Assembly: GCA_019426215.1 (NCBI GenBank)
Contig: CM033393.1
Span: forward strand, 51,958,645 to 52,022,644
From: Buddleja alternifolia
Lineage: Eukaryota > Streptophyta > Magnoliopsida > Lamiales > Scrophulariaceae
Reading direction: 5' to 3'
DNA: 64,000 nt
Part shown: piece after piece, positions 1 through 11,367 of the stretch
How the letters are laid out: each line of letters begins with the position of its first letter
Position numbering within the stretch: position 1 is the first letter of the stretch
Made by a program: the position numbers and the translations under genes
Notes under the pieces: generated by a model
What the model was told of the DNA's origin: nothing
Seen by the model: the letters and a program-made list of their open reading frames with translations, nothing else
Databases searched by the model: none

Positions 1-493
1 CGAATTGAGCAAAGAAATAGCGAGCCTGCCATTCATTTAAGGCATCTAGTGACTGGTAGATATGTGGGTTTAGGAACAAGTCAACCTACACATGTGACTG
101 AATATTTTGCAAGTTCACTGAATAATATTCGCGTTTCTCTGTAAATGTCTATCACTTCATTTAGCATAAAGTTACTGAAGTATTTTTGTAATTGTAGAGG
201 ATTCCAGCTGTTATCTTTTGTGGCATGGTGTTTTGGTACTAGATCCCAATAATAATAACTTTATAGAAGAAATTATGTAGTAATGGAATGAACGAGGAAA
301 ATTAGTTTCTTCGTTTGGGCCCACCACGAGATTCACTCTAGGGCTAGCAGCTCAATAGAAAACTCTAAGACTGTGGATGGATGGTTGGTTGAGGACCTAA
401 TACATGAGTCACCGTCACAGTCCATTTTCCTTCCCTTCTGTAGAATTCATTCTTCTGGCTGCTTATATTGCAAAATGGTTTGCTCTTGTTCAG

Positions 494-1088
494 GGAACTA
501 CTTAAGGGGCCGTTGTACTATGCTGCCACAATCACTTTGGCGAGTGCCATCTACTGGAGAACTTCTCCCATAGCAATTGCAGCAGTTTGTAATCTCTGTG
601 CGGGTGATGGTATGCTCCACAATCATTTATTGTATTTGCTAATACAAATTTAGAACGTAGAATGCTCTTTTTAAAATATCTTTAGTATATAGTCTAAAAT
701 TTCTTCACTAATTTCCTTTACAGGTATGGCTGATATTGCGGGCAGGCGTTTTGGAAGCCAAAAACTTCCTTACAACCAAAACAAATCAGTTGTTGGTAGT
801 GTTACGATGGCATGTGCTGGTTTCTTGGCTTCCATTGGGTAAGATACTTTGCCTCTTTTCCTGCTTAAACTTGGTACAACTTTTTTTGCTAATTAGAAAT
901 GCCAAAACAGATACATGTTCTATTTTTCCTCACTTGGGTATATGCAAGAAAGCTCCGAGATGGTTCTGGGATTTTTGATAGTGTCCATTGCTGCTGCATT
1001 AGTTGAATCCCATCCTTTAAGCACTGAGCTTGATGACAACTTGACAGTTCCCCTGACCGCTGTGTTCATTGGCAGTTTAGTTCTCTGA
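494..1088 (+). CDS. FOLK: Farnesol kinase, chloroplastic (3' exons only)
   Basis: Last three coding exons of a polyprenol kinase: 494-612, 724-838 and 911-1088, ending in TGA. Joined, they read ELLKGPLYY, then SSPIAIAAVCNLCAGDGMADIAGRRFG, given here only as landmarks ELLKGPLYY, NLCAGDGMADIAGRRFG and LPYNQNKS, then a hydrophobic C-terminus ending TAVFIGSLVL. These landmarks agree with my recollection of Arabidopsis FOLK more closely than with phytol kinase VTE5, which has a different GGDG context. The family phosphorylates farnesol or related prenols with a nucleoside triphosphate in the plastid envelope, salvaging isoprenoid alcohols and acting on ABA signalling. Introns are phase 2 before the first exon seen (the R codon is split), then phases 1 and 2, all GT-AG. 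Upstream exons (transit peptide, first membrane segments) lie left of the window; bases 1-493 look intronic. The gene is partial only because the window cuts it. Confidence 0.88.
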
Positions 1089-2353
1089 GAGAACCCACCA
1101 ATCTGAAGAGATCGTTTAACCTCGATGATTATATGCTGAATATGAGTACTGTTCCAGTAACAGGTATTATAGCGGCTACTAATGCTTCTCCTTCATGGAT
1201 ACTCGGTGTACCAGAGTTATGTTGATTGTAGTTACAGTTCTTGATTGTTGGTAACTTGTCGACGTCTAGTTGTAAAATTGCAAATCGAACATGTCCTTGT
1301 TGTACCACTATGTAACAGTAAGAGTAGTTGAATGAATGTGGTCCATGTTCTTAGTTCCAGATTTAAATTTTGAAGTTGAGAGTGAAATTGCGAGGAGCCT
1401 TCTCGTTTTTTCTGTGTTATATTCTTCTTTTCTATTTCTTGTTCTTTCTAATTTAACCAGTTGAAATCCTTGAGCAAAGCTTTATCAACCAGATTTCTAG
1501 TTTGGAATGCCTTATTTTGTGTTTGGGTTGAAGGATTCGGAAGCCTTTCATAATGTATATTCATTTAGTCTGTTTCATATCATAACGAATTTCAAACATT
1601 TGGTACAAATGTATTTTTCCGGACATTATTATAATGACAGAGTCTTGAGTCTATTGCATGTAGATTTACACGGACCTTCCAACAATGTAAGAAAATCAGG
1701 AATTATTCGTCACGTTAATTTTTTTTTATTCGTAATCGTAGCTGTCTTGCAATAATTGAAGAAAAATGCCACAAAATTCCGCTTTTGCAACAAAAGTTTC
1801 TGTTGTATATGAGATTATAATTAAAGGTCCATTAGTTATTGTATGAGTTAAAATTTAAAATTATCAAACGCAAAAGAGAAGAGAAAAGGATATATATAGA
1901 GAAGAAAAAGTTGAACCAGAAAAACGATTAATTTCAAATCAAAGTTTGCCATTGATCCTTAATAGTGGACAACGTTCTTCCATGCTTCCTTAGTTCCTTA
2001 CCACAAAAAATTGAGAGTGCAAAATTGCCACCCATTTTTTCCAAAAATGTAAAAGAGAAAAATCCATAATAATATTAATAATAATAATAAAAAAATTCAT
2101 TTTAATTATCTGAGCAAAACTCTTCTCAAATTTAATATCATCAATATATAAATCGCTTTCTAAAAAATGTAAATGAGCAAATATTATATTTAATGTGTAA
2201 AATATGGAAGGGCAAAAATGCTGATTTTAAAGTTTTAATTATTTAGAATCTGTTTAGCATATTTCCTTATTAACAGGGTCTTTTTGCCTTTTTCCGTGAA
2301 ACACAGGTGACGAATTTGTAAATTTGCTCTGCACGGACACACACACACACATA

Positions 2354-2384
<31 letters not shown>

Positions 2385-2510
2385 TTTCGGAGCACATTAG
2401 TTTCATTTATACTTGACTATTATTTTGAATTCACAAGTTGAAATTGATAAGACGAGCCGTTTCCTTACAAGGGCACGTATAGAGCTATTTCAACACATTT
2501 CAGCTGAACA
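1089..2510. other. Intergenic: FOLK 3' region and promoter of the next gene
   Basis: FOLK 3' UTR followed by AT-rich spacer. No coding signal was seen in short open frames such as 1507-1755. The only marked structure is a compound microsatellite at 2336-2384 (AC repeat, TG repeat, then TA repeat), about 130 bp upstream of the next start codon. Confidence 0.6.
2336..2384. repeat. Compound microsatellite (AC)n(TG)n(TA)n
   Basis: An AC run is followed by ATATG, a TG run and a TA run. The AC/TG halves make the tract locally self-complementary. It lies in the likely promoter of the gene starting at 2511. Confidence 0.9.
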
Positions 2511-5047
2511 ATGGAGAATCAGAATTCCGGTATGCTATCAAGAGATCAACTGCTTTATCTCTTCGATCGTTTCGCATTTCTCACCTCACAGCCTGGTAAT
2601 TTTAGTTTTATTCTCTTTCTCCATCACTTTCAATATCATTTTTCATGTATTTTTTTGGTTTTTCAACTGAAAAGCCTTTGTTTATATTTTGGAATGATTT
2701 TCAGATGTGAAGAAGCGGATTGCTGACGCCGTCGATGATAAGCAGGTATTTGTTTGCTAAATTAAGTAAATGCTGCAAATCAGAAGCTTATGCCGATTGA
2801 ATTGCTTGATTTGATTTTATAACTTGCTTTATCCGTTTGTGACGTTTGAATGAATTCGGACTCTAATGCAGCCTGCAGATACTCGTAGCCAATTGTTATG
2901 GAAAGTGCGAATTTACGTTCCTGTTTTTAGTGATTTATATTTATATATGCTTTATGCAATATTAAGTGTTTGAGGTTGTTTTTTGAATTCCAAATGAAAG
3001 TTTTTATTACTCTAAAATATGTAAAGTTTCAGCTCCAAAGGAACTGAAGTTAGTGATATTTCTACTTGATGAGTTAATGGATACGATAAATATAAGTTTT
3101 CTACAGCTTTTGACATTCTTCAGCATCTCTGTTATCCTTATCTTTTGTATGTCTTGGCATTATGGAAACTAATATGCTGAAATCGGCAAGAACTCGTGAT
3201 TAGTTTTTCCCCAATAAATGTGGAAGCTTCTACTAATTGAAATAAATCGCATTCAGGAAGCTGTAGCTGTAACTACTGCAATTCAAGAGGAGATATTTTC
3301 AGAGATGAAAGTTGGTAAGTGGTTCTAGTTGAAATAATGTATTACTGTTAAATTTTTCCATGTTATGCAGCTTCTCTTTGAAATATAGGGAAATGCTTGT
3401 AGAGAGCGGTGCGTAGATAGCCTAGTGCTTGGATTGCTAGAACTTTTTTGCTATAGAAATATCTTTAAATGTTTTTTTTATATCTTTGAAAATGAAGTTT
3501 ATGATGCAACAGGAAAGCTTTTAATTGCAGTGCACTTGGACAAATTCAAAATCTAGATCATGTTGCAATTTGAAAATCTAGTTCATGATTCTATTAGGAA
3601 AGCTTTTCATTGCAGTTGGACAGATTTAATTGGCTATAGCTGGGGACTCTCTAAAGATACATTGTTTGCTTGCTAATAGTGATTGAAACTTACTCAGACT
3701 GGTTCTTCAGACTCAAATAACTTTCTGTTGGTGTATAGTTTCAGAGCAAGCTGCAGTACTTGCAATGCCTTCAAGTTCTGTGTGAAGAGTATTATACATA
3801 ATCTTTGGATACTTCAACATGTTAGGCAACTTAGAACACTTTACATGTCTATTGCAGATCCACAGTTTGGTCTCGCTTGCTTGGGAAAAGTTAACATGGC
3901 TTTTGAGAATGATCAAGATTTGATGATTCAGTTTTATGGTTTTGTAGCTAAGTAAGTTCATTCTATAAGTTTCCATGGATGCATGTGACTATCGAGGGAG
4001 GTGATTTTAATATTTCTTGAAAGGTATTTAGGTATTGTGTATTTACATCAACCGTCACGAATCAGTTAAAATTTCATGAAAGTGTTTTAAAAATATATTA
4101 TTACTTTCTGGTTGAAACTCCATGCTCATTAATCAATTTTTTGGCTCGTGAATGGATATAATCTTTTTAATTCTTGCCATCATGCAACTGAAAACCTTCT
4201 AGTGCAGAATTATGGGCCCATTTATCAACTCAAGATTTTCATTTACACTATTCAATTCTAGAACCATGTGATGTGTATAGCTGCTCGTTCCTTTGTAGTT
4301 GCACTTGGTAAAGAAAACCCACAACCCCTTGAGGATCATATACAGGTAGTTGTATAGGACATGCATGAAGATTACCCTCATTCCTCAGGTCCTTCCATTT
4401 CTGATGTCCTTTAGCATGTCTGCGATTTTCTCAAACCTAATATAATTTGTTTGACAGAGAGGAAATAGCTTGTGAGGAAGCAGAGCTTGGGTCAGAAAAA
4501 TTTGCAGAAAGAATGGAAATGCAAGAGTATTTACATGAACAGGTATTTTTTTTTTTTTTAATCAACAGAGTTGTTAATTAACGATTGATAGACTTGAATA
4601 ACATCTTTACAGCAATTGGAGATGCTGAAGCACATCCGCAACTTTCACATGGATGATCAGTCTGCAATCCTTGAAAAGGTATTAGTTCAGTGATTGTCTT
4701 ATACCTACAACAGCTTGCTGTCAGCTGTTAATTTGATCTCTATTTCTTTTCTATTTGCATCAAGTATATGAACATATCCGATTCACAGTACATTGATCGT
4801 CTTCTTTCATTTCTGTAACAAGAATTCACTGATCAGACCTTCAGATTTTTAGCAATTTTGTGCTCTACTGCGATGCTTTGAATAGTGTAGGAGGTGTCGT
4901 ACTATCTTTTAACCAAAAATTGTGCTACTGCAGATTCACCAACAGATGGATATGGCCAACTTTGAACCCGAGGCATCACTCCTGTCAGTTGAGCAGATTC
5001 AGGACATTGTGAGAAGAAGGGTTTCACCTGTATTTCAGCCTAGATAG
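2511..5047 (+). CDS. Conserved plant protein of unknown function, 180 aa, seven exons
   Basis: Seven exons join in one frame: 2511-2595, 2705-2745, 3257-3314, 3858-3951, 4458-4542, 4613-4678 and 4934-5047 (543 nt, TAG stop). All introns are GT-AG and the phases fit (85+41 nt, then 58, 94, 85, 66, 114). The protein starts MENQNSGMLSRDQLLYLF, contains DVKKRIADAVDDKQEAVAV and DPQFGLACLGKVNMAFEND in the first half, and has a Glu/Lys/Gln-rich helical second half (KFAERMEMQEYLHEQQLEML) ending RRRVSPVFQPR. There is no signal peptide, no transmembrane segment and no catalytic motif I recognise; it is probably a soluble, largely alpha-helical protein. I do not recognise the family name. Intron 3 (3315-3857) holds a short direct repeat (copies near 3511 and 3596). 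Exon assignment is strong because every junction keeps the frame and helical pattern. Confidence 0.85.
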
Positions 5048-5675
5048 CTGTTTTATAAATTCTACTTTATTTTGATTTTATTTTTCCGAATTGGTAATCT
5101 GTAACCCTGAATTATTCGTAAGACACTAATCTGAATCTCGTCATGTTTTATTCTAATTGTAATTTATCAAGGCACCACAAAACACTTTTGTTGTCATCTA
5201 CATGTTCAAAACTGTTGGTGATGTCTTTTAAACTCAATTGGTGAAGCCACCATAAGAAAAAATGAATCATAAAGACACAATGTTCCTAATGAGGTAATCT
5301 GCCAAAAGCAAGTCACATGATCTAAATGAAATACCGGGTTGTTTGGAACTTAGAAGCCTGTCTCAAATGCTGAACTTCTAGATTTGGATGTCTATTGAAA
5401 GCATTGGATTCTTGTTGGTTAATCTGGAAACTAGTGGAAAGAACTTCTATAGTAAGTTGCATTATGTATCTTATATTCTTACTCTTAAATTGCTCGAATT
5501 GTTCAAGTTACCGAGTTGTCATCTTCATATGATCTAATTCTTCTGTTGAAGTTGGAACACCAACTATGCAGTATATGCATGTGATTGTAAGCAAAAGAAA
5601 GAGCTATTTCGCGGTGAATCGGAGATGCATTTACAAACTCTGACTTTAAATATGCTATAGCATTGAACATCGCAC
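5048..5675. other. Intergenic, no gene seen
   Basis: 3' flank of the unknown gene and 5' flank of the tRNA gene. AT-rich, without recognisable repeats. Confidence 0.6.
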
Positions 5676-5715
5676 GTCGAGATGGCCGAGTTGGTCTAAG
5701 GCGCCAGATTAAGGT

Positions 5716-5748
<33 letters not shown>

Positions 5749-5756
5749 TCTCGACA
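5676..5756 (+). tRNA. tRNA-Leu (anticodon AAG)
   Basis: An 81-nt cloverleaf. Acceptor strand GTCGAGA pairs with TCTCGAC, followed by discriminator A. The D-arm holds box A (TGGCCGAGTTGG), the anticodon stem-loop is CCAGA-TTAAGGT-TCTGG with anticodon AAG (reads CTT), there is a long class II variable arm, and the T-arm holds box B (GGTTCAAATCC). No intron. A T6 run at 5764-5769 is a typical RNA polymerase III terminator. Open frames across it on the minus strand are shadows. Confidence 0.97.
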
Positions 5757-6098
5757 AACTTCCTTTTTTATTCACTAATTTTTTTTATTTTTTCAAATTT
5801 TTGCAGGAAATTTGAGTGGCCTCGTACTCTCAAATATATGCCGTGCCACGTCATTCATTAGAAGGCAGGAATCCTCTGCGGGGGTTCACATAGTCCCTAG
5901 GATAAAACTATCGATAAGGTTTTATCAACCTTCTCCTCCTGCACAAACAAAGCTTACCACACTTCCACACATCTCCGAGTGTAAGCACGAAACGCTATTC
6001 ACTTACCATAATTAAAATGGAAGAATTCAAAATTTATTAACTCAGCTTCTCATAAAAGTTTTAATTTTTGCAGGGAGTTTGTTTAATTGATAGCAGCA
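5757..6098. other. Upstream region / 5' UTR of plastid L27 gene
   Basis: Contains a T-rich tract with TTTTTGCAG just before 5815 and a second TTTTTGCAG just before 6074. Both look like 3' splice acceptors, so the L27 transcript may carry a 5' UTR intron. This is inferred from the motifs only. Confidence 0.35.
5764..5769 (+). terminator. Pol III T-run terminator of tRNA-Leu
   Basis: A run of six or more T, eight bases after the tRNA 3' end, as expected for RNA polymerase III termination. Confidence 0.8.
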
Positions 6099-7635
6099 AT
6101 GGCGGCTGTGAGTTTGGGTTTTAATCTGGTAGGGGCATTCAAAGGACTCTCCATGGGTTCCAGCTCATCGTCTTCCTTTCTCAGAGGCGACTTCGGTTCG
6201 ATTCACGTCGGGCAGAACGCCACCGTTTCGTTCCCGATTAAATCGCCGCTGACGATTGAGTCGGCTCACAAGAAAGGAGCTGGAAGCACCAAGAACGGCC
6301 GTGATTCGCCGGGGCAGAGGCTCGGCGTCAAAATCTTTGGCGACCAAGCCGCCAAGGCTGGCTCTATCATCGTTCGCCAGCGTGGTACCAAGGTTGGAAG
6401 TTCGAACCATAAATTTGGTCAATTTTTCTTTGTTTCTATTTATATTGTGCATTGTTTGGACCTTGGAAAGGTCATTGGTTAAAGAGGATATATAGAAGCT
6501 TGTACTCGAGAACTTCACAATTTGATTATCGAAATTCGTAGAAATTTTTTAACAGTTTATTTGTAGGAGAGGTTAGGTTAGCTCCGATTTACTATGTTTC
6601 TGGATAAACAATTTGAATATGTGCACTTGCTTTTGGTTCTAAATCTGGACTCCGGAGCTTAAATGTCTAACTGAATTACGAAACATTGTACATTTGTGTG
6701 TCTTCGGTATTGTTTTTCTTGTATAAAGGAGCAAGTTAATGAACTGGCAAACATTTGCAAGGTGAATTTTATGTTTACAAGTCTGATATTATATTTCCAG
6801 GGAGACAAAGAAGAAGGCTTTGTTGCAATAAGGTCCATAAACTTATTTTAATCTGATATTATATCTTTTGAGTATTAATTAACATAGGTGAAATGAACTA
6901 AACACGGTATGTGCTAGTGTATCTTGCATTTAATGTGTGGCGTCTTCCTTACTGCTTTACATGGAACAATTGAAATTGTCAGTTGATCTTCAAGTTGATT
7001 TTCATAGCCAAAAAGACGTTCATGAACTAACTTTTGCTATGAATGCTGTATCAGTAGCTGCGTTTAGTTACTTTTCCAGAATACAAACTTTGCTGTCACC
7101 GCAGCCACATCTCTTTCTTTGTTTCTTTTCTTCCTCAAATGTTGTATGTTCCCACTGATTTACATCAGGAGATGCTAAAACCGCATGTCTTACATCTCAA
7201 TAGAAGTGAGTCACATTAAACTGAATTTATTTTTCCTGTTAAGCTTCTCACTTGTGTTTCGCATAATGCATGCAGTTCCATCCAGGAAAGAATGTTGGAC
7301 TTGGACGAGATCATACTATTTTCTCGTTGATAGATGGACTAGTCAAATTTGAGAAGTTTGGACCTGATCATAAGAAAAAGGTAAGTGTTCGTCTTCATTA
7401 ACTTCTTCATTTCCAGCAATTGGAGGAACCCTTATTATCCCAACTCAATTTGCAGGTAAGTGTTTATCCACGTGTAGTCCAACCTGAAAACCCTAATAGT
7501 TATAGAGCACGAAAGAGGGAGTCCTTCAGGCTACAACGCGAACGCAGAAAAGCGAGAAGAGAAGGTACTGTGGGAGAGCCGCAGCTAGTACTTGCTTCTA
7601 TTGCTGAAGTATCTGAAGATGCTCCAGCTTGTTGA
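6099..7635 (+). CDS. RPL27: 50S ribosomal protein L27, chloroplastic (bL27c)
   Basis: Three exons: 6099-6392, 7276-7380 and 7456-7635 (192 aa, TGA stop). Residues 1 to about 55 are a Ser-rich plastid transit peptide ([19 protein letters not shown]..., with FLRGDFG). The mature part begins near [20 protein letters not shown], the bL27 N-terminus that reaches the peptidyl transferase centre of the 70S plastid ribosome. It continues with [11 protein letters not shown], then [18 protein letters not shown] and [12 protein letters not shown], then a plant-specific tail [21 protein letters not shown] and a basic stretch. The ATG at 6099 was chosen over the upstream TTG frame. Intron 2 is only 75 nt, and exon 3 itself opens with GTAAGTGTT, a copy of the donor site; retaining VSVYPR agrees with what I recall of the tobacco homologue (ISVYPR). 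Nuclear gene for a plastid protein. Confidence 0.95.
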
Positions 7636-8236
7636 CCTGCTTGAAAGTTGTCATTTGCCTTATTTTGTAAAATTGAGAATCCTTGGCAAACCATGTAATT
7701 AAGGTTTGGCGTACTTGTTTTTTCTGGTTATATTCATCATCACATTGTTGATTCTTGTCAATCAATGTAACATTTTTTTCGTGGATGTTAGTTTTAATTA
7801 ATTTTTCTCCGCCAAAACAAAGAAGAAGAGACCCATAGGTGTATTTTTGTATTTTCAACTTTAAATGGTCGATGAGCTAGTTCATCACAGTACCAGCCAC
7901 CTAAGGTAATAAAATTCCAATGCCAGATCACGGATTTTGAACTGAAATCCATATTTCTATGAACAAGATATTCAACACACTTAAGTGAACCATCATGACC
8001 TTGAGCCTAAAGTAAGAAAGAGAAACCCTCCCATATCGATATAATTCACTTCAAGCAAAAACGTCTAACAAACAAATGACCATCCAACACTGTCGAACAT
8101 AGCATCTACAATTGTTAGTATACTATGTTAGCAAGGTATGGAATTTACTATCCAAGTTAAGCAAACATCAAAAACAAAGACCCTGATGACTACTAATCTT
8201 CTACTTGTGTTCTCCAGCTCTTGTACTGGTAGAATG

Positions 8237-8422
8237 CAGTACCGCTTCTAACTCATCTGCACATCCAAGAAAAGAAGAGATAAGAGATTCATCCCATATT
8301 TGAGAAGCAGTAATGTATTTCAGTAGTTCTACCAGTACCGCTTCTAACTCATCTGCACGTCCAAGAAAAGAAGAGATAAGAGATTCATCCCATATTTGAG
8401 AAGCAGTAATGTATTTCAGTAG
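8237..8422. repeat. 96-bp tandem duplication (8237-8332 and 8333-8422)
   Basis: The two copies differ by about one base (CACATCC versus CACGTCC) plus the junction hexamer region. On the minus strand each copy carries a polypyrimidine tract and a GTGCAG acceptor, so the duplication doubles the putative 3' splice site of the SEC61G 3' UTR intron. Confidence 0.9.
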
Positions 8423-8540
8423 ACATCAGATAATGACGATTTCGTATCCATGTCAACCTAATAACATGTCTAGGCAAGTTGCTTTATGAAACAATAAAAG
8501 GTAAGGTCTAATTCACTATATTTCCGAGCATTACGGGAAA

Positions 8541-8663
8541 GGTAAATGATATTGACACTCCAAAAGTGTTATTGGCCCTCCACTATTCAATACAAATTTC
8601 TTTTTAAAAATAATGAAAAGTGGAGCTCCAGTAGTAATTTTTGGAGTGCCAATATCAACTCCC
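8541..8663. mobile_element. Mutator-type MITE, 123 bp
   Basis: Terminal inverted repeats of about 25 nt (GGTAAATGATATTGACACTC versus the complement of the end, GGGAGTTGATATTGGCACTC). It is flanked by a perfect 9-bp target duplication TACGGGAAA at 8532-8540 and 8664-8672. Nine-base duplications are typical of Mutator-like elements. No coding capacity. Confidence 0.88.
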
Positions 8664-9689
8664 TACGGGAAATTTTGAATACATCCAAAACTCAACATTT
8701 TAGGATAGCCAGTGGAATATCCAGTAATCAGCAAAGAAAAGTGGAATTGCCTTATTCCTGAACATTAATAATCGGCGTGAGACAACACTAGAAATGCTAT
8801 TTATGTTCAGGCATAAAGTTTTATTGTAAGCCGACTATTCTCTTATGCTGGGAGGCTAGCTACATATCACCATACTCTACAAATGTTGGCCTATATGAGA
8901 TGAGAAACAGATAAATTTAGAAATTAAAACCCCTTAAAAGTTCAAAAATACAAGTACATAATCCAGAAAACTGAAGCTCAGACAATAATTCATGAACTAA
9001 TCATCACATAACTATACATTATTAAGATATAATCATACAATAACACAGCCAAGAGTTATAATGTAGTATAAAAATAGTTATTTGTTCACCAGCCAGGCAG
9101 CCACCAAAATGAAAAAAAATAAAAAAAATACATGCTTCTACCAATAACTTACCATGGGAACCAGAGAAGAAATATTTAAGCTCTCACAAAGAAAAAAATG
9201 ACTAGATCAGAACCAGAAACCTAACAATCCATTCGGATCTTGGATCTAAGAAGAAAATGCCAAAATAAATTTCAATGTTTGGTTCGACAGGAAAAGACGA
9301 GGAAAGAGCTTTAATCACTGCAATGATGAGATGCGTATTAGGTTATTCATATATTTCAATTTCTTTTCATGACATTCATTTACATTTGCAAAAAAAAATT
9401 GTAGAAGGTAATGCTTGTCTTGCTGGAGATGAATGCAGAGGAAACCAAAGATCCAATTTAAGAAGCAGCCTTTTTCTCTAAATATGAATTTACAATCGAT
9501 TAGAATTTGAGTTATACACGTAGCCATAACAAGCTGAATCAAAGCTTGGAATAGCATAGAAATAATCGATTCAAACATTACACTAACCAAACTGATTAAA
9601 TAAGCATAAATACAGATACATATTTCTTAAATTGAAAAGAAATAAAATAAAGAAGAAGAAGAGGCAGGGGATATATACCTCACGAAATT

Positions 9690-10049
9690 TTAAGCAGCTC
9701 CGACGATGATGTTATTGATCGGAATAAAAATCAGCTTGACAAAAAACCCTACGAATCCCATCACTACGAATCCGATCGCCGTACGAGTCGCAACCTTCGT
9801 AAATTCTACACAAAATTTCATAAATCCATAAAACATTACAGAAGAATATCTTAACAGATCTTCAATTAATCATCCAAAAACAATTTAATTCATTTATTTC
9901 CAAAAAAAATAAAGTAATTGGATTAAAAAAGAGAACAAAGTTTGAGGAAATTAACCTTTGCGATCGGGTTTATGGCATCTTTTGACGAGACGAATGCTGT
10001 CCTTGGAGAATTCTCTTAGCGGATCGAATACTGAATCTAATGCATCCAT
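9690..10049 (-). CDS. SEC61G: Protein transport protein Sec61 subunit gamma
   Basis: Two exons on the minus strand, 10049-9956 and 9805-9690 (69 aa, TAA stop). The product reads [20 protein letters not shown], then [20 protein letters not shown], then one C-terminal transmembrane helix ([20 protein letters not shown]) ending IIVGAA. Length and sequence are those of the SecE/Sec61-gamma family, the tail-anchored clamp of the heterotrimeric Sec61 translocon in the ER membrane used for co-translational import. The split codon GAA lies at the K-E junction (G|AA). A donor-like site 11 nt after the stop suggests a spliced 3' UTR, close enough to the stop not to be expected to trigger nonsense-mediated decay. 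Convergent with RPL27. Confidence 0.96.
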
Positions 10050-10384
10050 TTTGACCTGATTTTGGTTTGAATTGTGGATTCTTCTTTTTTTCTTCGACGA
10101 GCTAAATAGAAAAGTAGAGATCAAATTTTAAGTGCGCTAGGTCTCTTGCAGTTGCAGACTTGTCGTTATTTACTAGGAGTAATGTTCTTGTTGTCCCAAG
10201 TCCGAATTACCCACGCGAAATCGTTTTTACTTTTTATACGCTTTCGTACATTTTTTAAAAAAATTCTGGGTGAATGAGATACCTAACTAAATAAATTCGA
10301 GTCTATAGTTTTACTTTTTAATCATGGCCATCCAAACCCTACAAATTTTAGACAATTTCTTACATTTTGTTTAAAAAAGAAATT
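10050..10384. other. SEC61G promoter / 5' UTR region
   Basis: T-rich leader directly upstream of the SEC61G start on the minus strand, then spacer up to the truncated end of the gypsy element near 10370-10385. No other feature seen. Confidence 0.5.
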
Positions 10385-10760
10385 TTAGACGAGCATATCG
10401 TCAATATAGACTTCCATAGTCTTTTCTATCTCGTTTTCAAACATCGAATTGACCAATCGTTGATATGTGGCTCCGGAGTTCCGAAGTCCAAACGGCATCA
10501 CATTATAACAATATACACCTTGTGCCGTGACGAGGGAGGTTTTCTCCCTATCTTCTTCTGTCATCATAATTTGATTGAAACCTTGATAGGCGTCCATCAT
10601 ACTTAACAAAGCACAACCTGCAGTTGAATCTACTAATAGGTCAATACGAGGCAAAGGATAAGGATCCCAAGGGCAAACTTTGTTTAGATCAGTGAAATCA
10701 GTACATATGCGCCATTTGTTTCCGGTTTTAGGTACAAGTACTACATTTGTTAGTCATTCA
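10385..10760 (-). pseudogene. Reverse transcriptase fragment (gypsy)
   Basis: Reads VVLVPKTGNKWRICTDFTDL, NKVCPWDPYPLPRID, then MPFGLRNSGATYQRLVN and VYIDDM, the catalytic-centre box of Ty3/gypsy reverse transcriptase (FxDD class). The reading frame from the protease is broken by a TGA near 10751-10753, where relatives usually have a Trp before LANVVLVPK. The domain is cut off directly after YIDDMLV, with thumb, RNase H and integrase absent. Confidence 0.9.
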
Positions 10761-11296
10761 GTGAATTGAATTTCATTTATATAGCCTACTTCTAGCAACT
10801 TCTTCACTCCTTCTTCAATAATGGCATCTCTGTCAGGGCCGAAATTTCTTCTTTTCTGACGAACTGGTTTTGCCTCTCGAGCTTCCAACTGATTGCCCCT
10901 CACTTCACCTATACCATCCCTGGTTTTAAACTTCATTTTTAGGTGAGGAGTCGATACTATAGCCCCAAACATATTTAACATCGGCCTACCCACAATCATG
11001 TTATAAGCAAATGGGGTATCTACAACCAAAAACGTTACGCGCAATGTCCTCCTCTTCGGAGCCGACCCCAGTGATACATCAAGTTCAATTGAACCTTTCG
11101 GCATAATCTGTGATCCGGTGAACCCCATCAAGGGAGTATTCACCGTTCGCAGAGTTACCTTACCCAAGTCCATCTTTTGCAGCACATCCCAAAAAAGTAT
11201 ATCTGCTGAGCTACCGTTGTCAACCAATACCTTGTGTACAACAAAATTTGCAACGTCCATCGTTATCACCATCGGATCATTATGGGGAACAATCAT
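10754..11296 (-). pseudogene. Retropepsin domain (gypsy gag-pol fragment)
   Basis: A 180-residue open frame. The aspartic protease active site is VLVDNGSSADILFW, followed by the second-half signature VVDTPFAYNMIVGRP and the linker to reverse transcriptase (DRDAIIEEGVKKLLEVGYI). This is the single-domain dimeric protease that matures retrotransposon polyprotein. The family is secure; the frame is intact locally but is not continuous with gag or reverse transcriptase. Confidence 0.9.
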
Positions 11297-11367
11297 GCCC
11301 CGTAATCTCTATCGTCAAAAGCTATTGGTTGGTCATGATTCTGTATAGAGAAGACCCTCGTAGTCTC

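Larger units (their letters stand above)
7636..9689. other. Convergent region between RPL27 and SEC61G; probable SEC61G 3' UTR intron
   Basis: No independent gene is supported. On the minus strand a donor-like CGTGAG|GTATAT occurs 11 nt after the SEC61G stop (exon end 9679). Pyrimidine-rich acceptors ending GTGCAG occur at 8353 and 8257, so a 1.3-1.4 kb 3' UTR intron is likely. It contains a 123-bp MITE (8541-8663). The downstream acceptor lies in a 96-bp tandem duplication. Confidence 0.5.

Noticed and set aside
1..493. Search for the preceding FOLK exon
   Set aside because: No frame matches the expected exon before ELLKGPLYY; treated as intron.
5503..5775. 90-residue minus-strand frame across the tRNA-Leu gene
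   Set aside because: It reads the tRNA antisense; the cloverleaf and terminator explain the locus.
6165..6518. 117-residue minus-strand frame opposite RPL27 exon 1
   Set aside because: Antisense shadow of a conserved plastid ribosomal protein exon.
7417..7455. Alternative acceptor TTCCAG|CAATTGGAGG in RPL27 intron 2
   Set aside because: It would insert 13 residues ([13 protein letters not shown]) before VSVYPR, at a place where L27 homologues have none. The acceptor at 7455 gives the expected junction. It could be a minor isoform.
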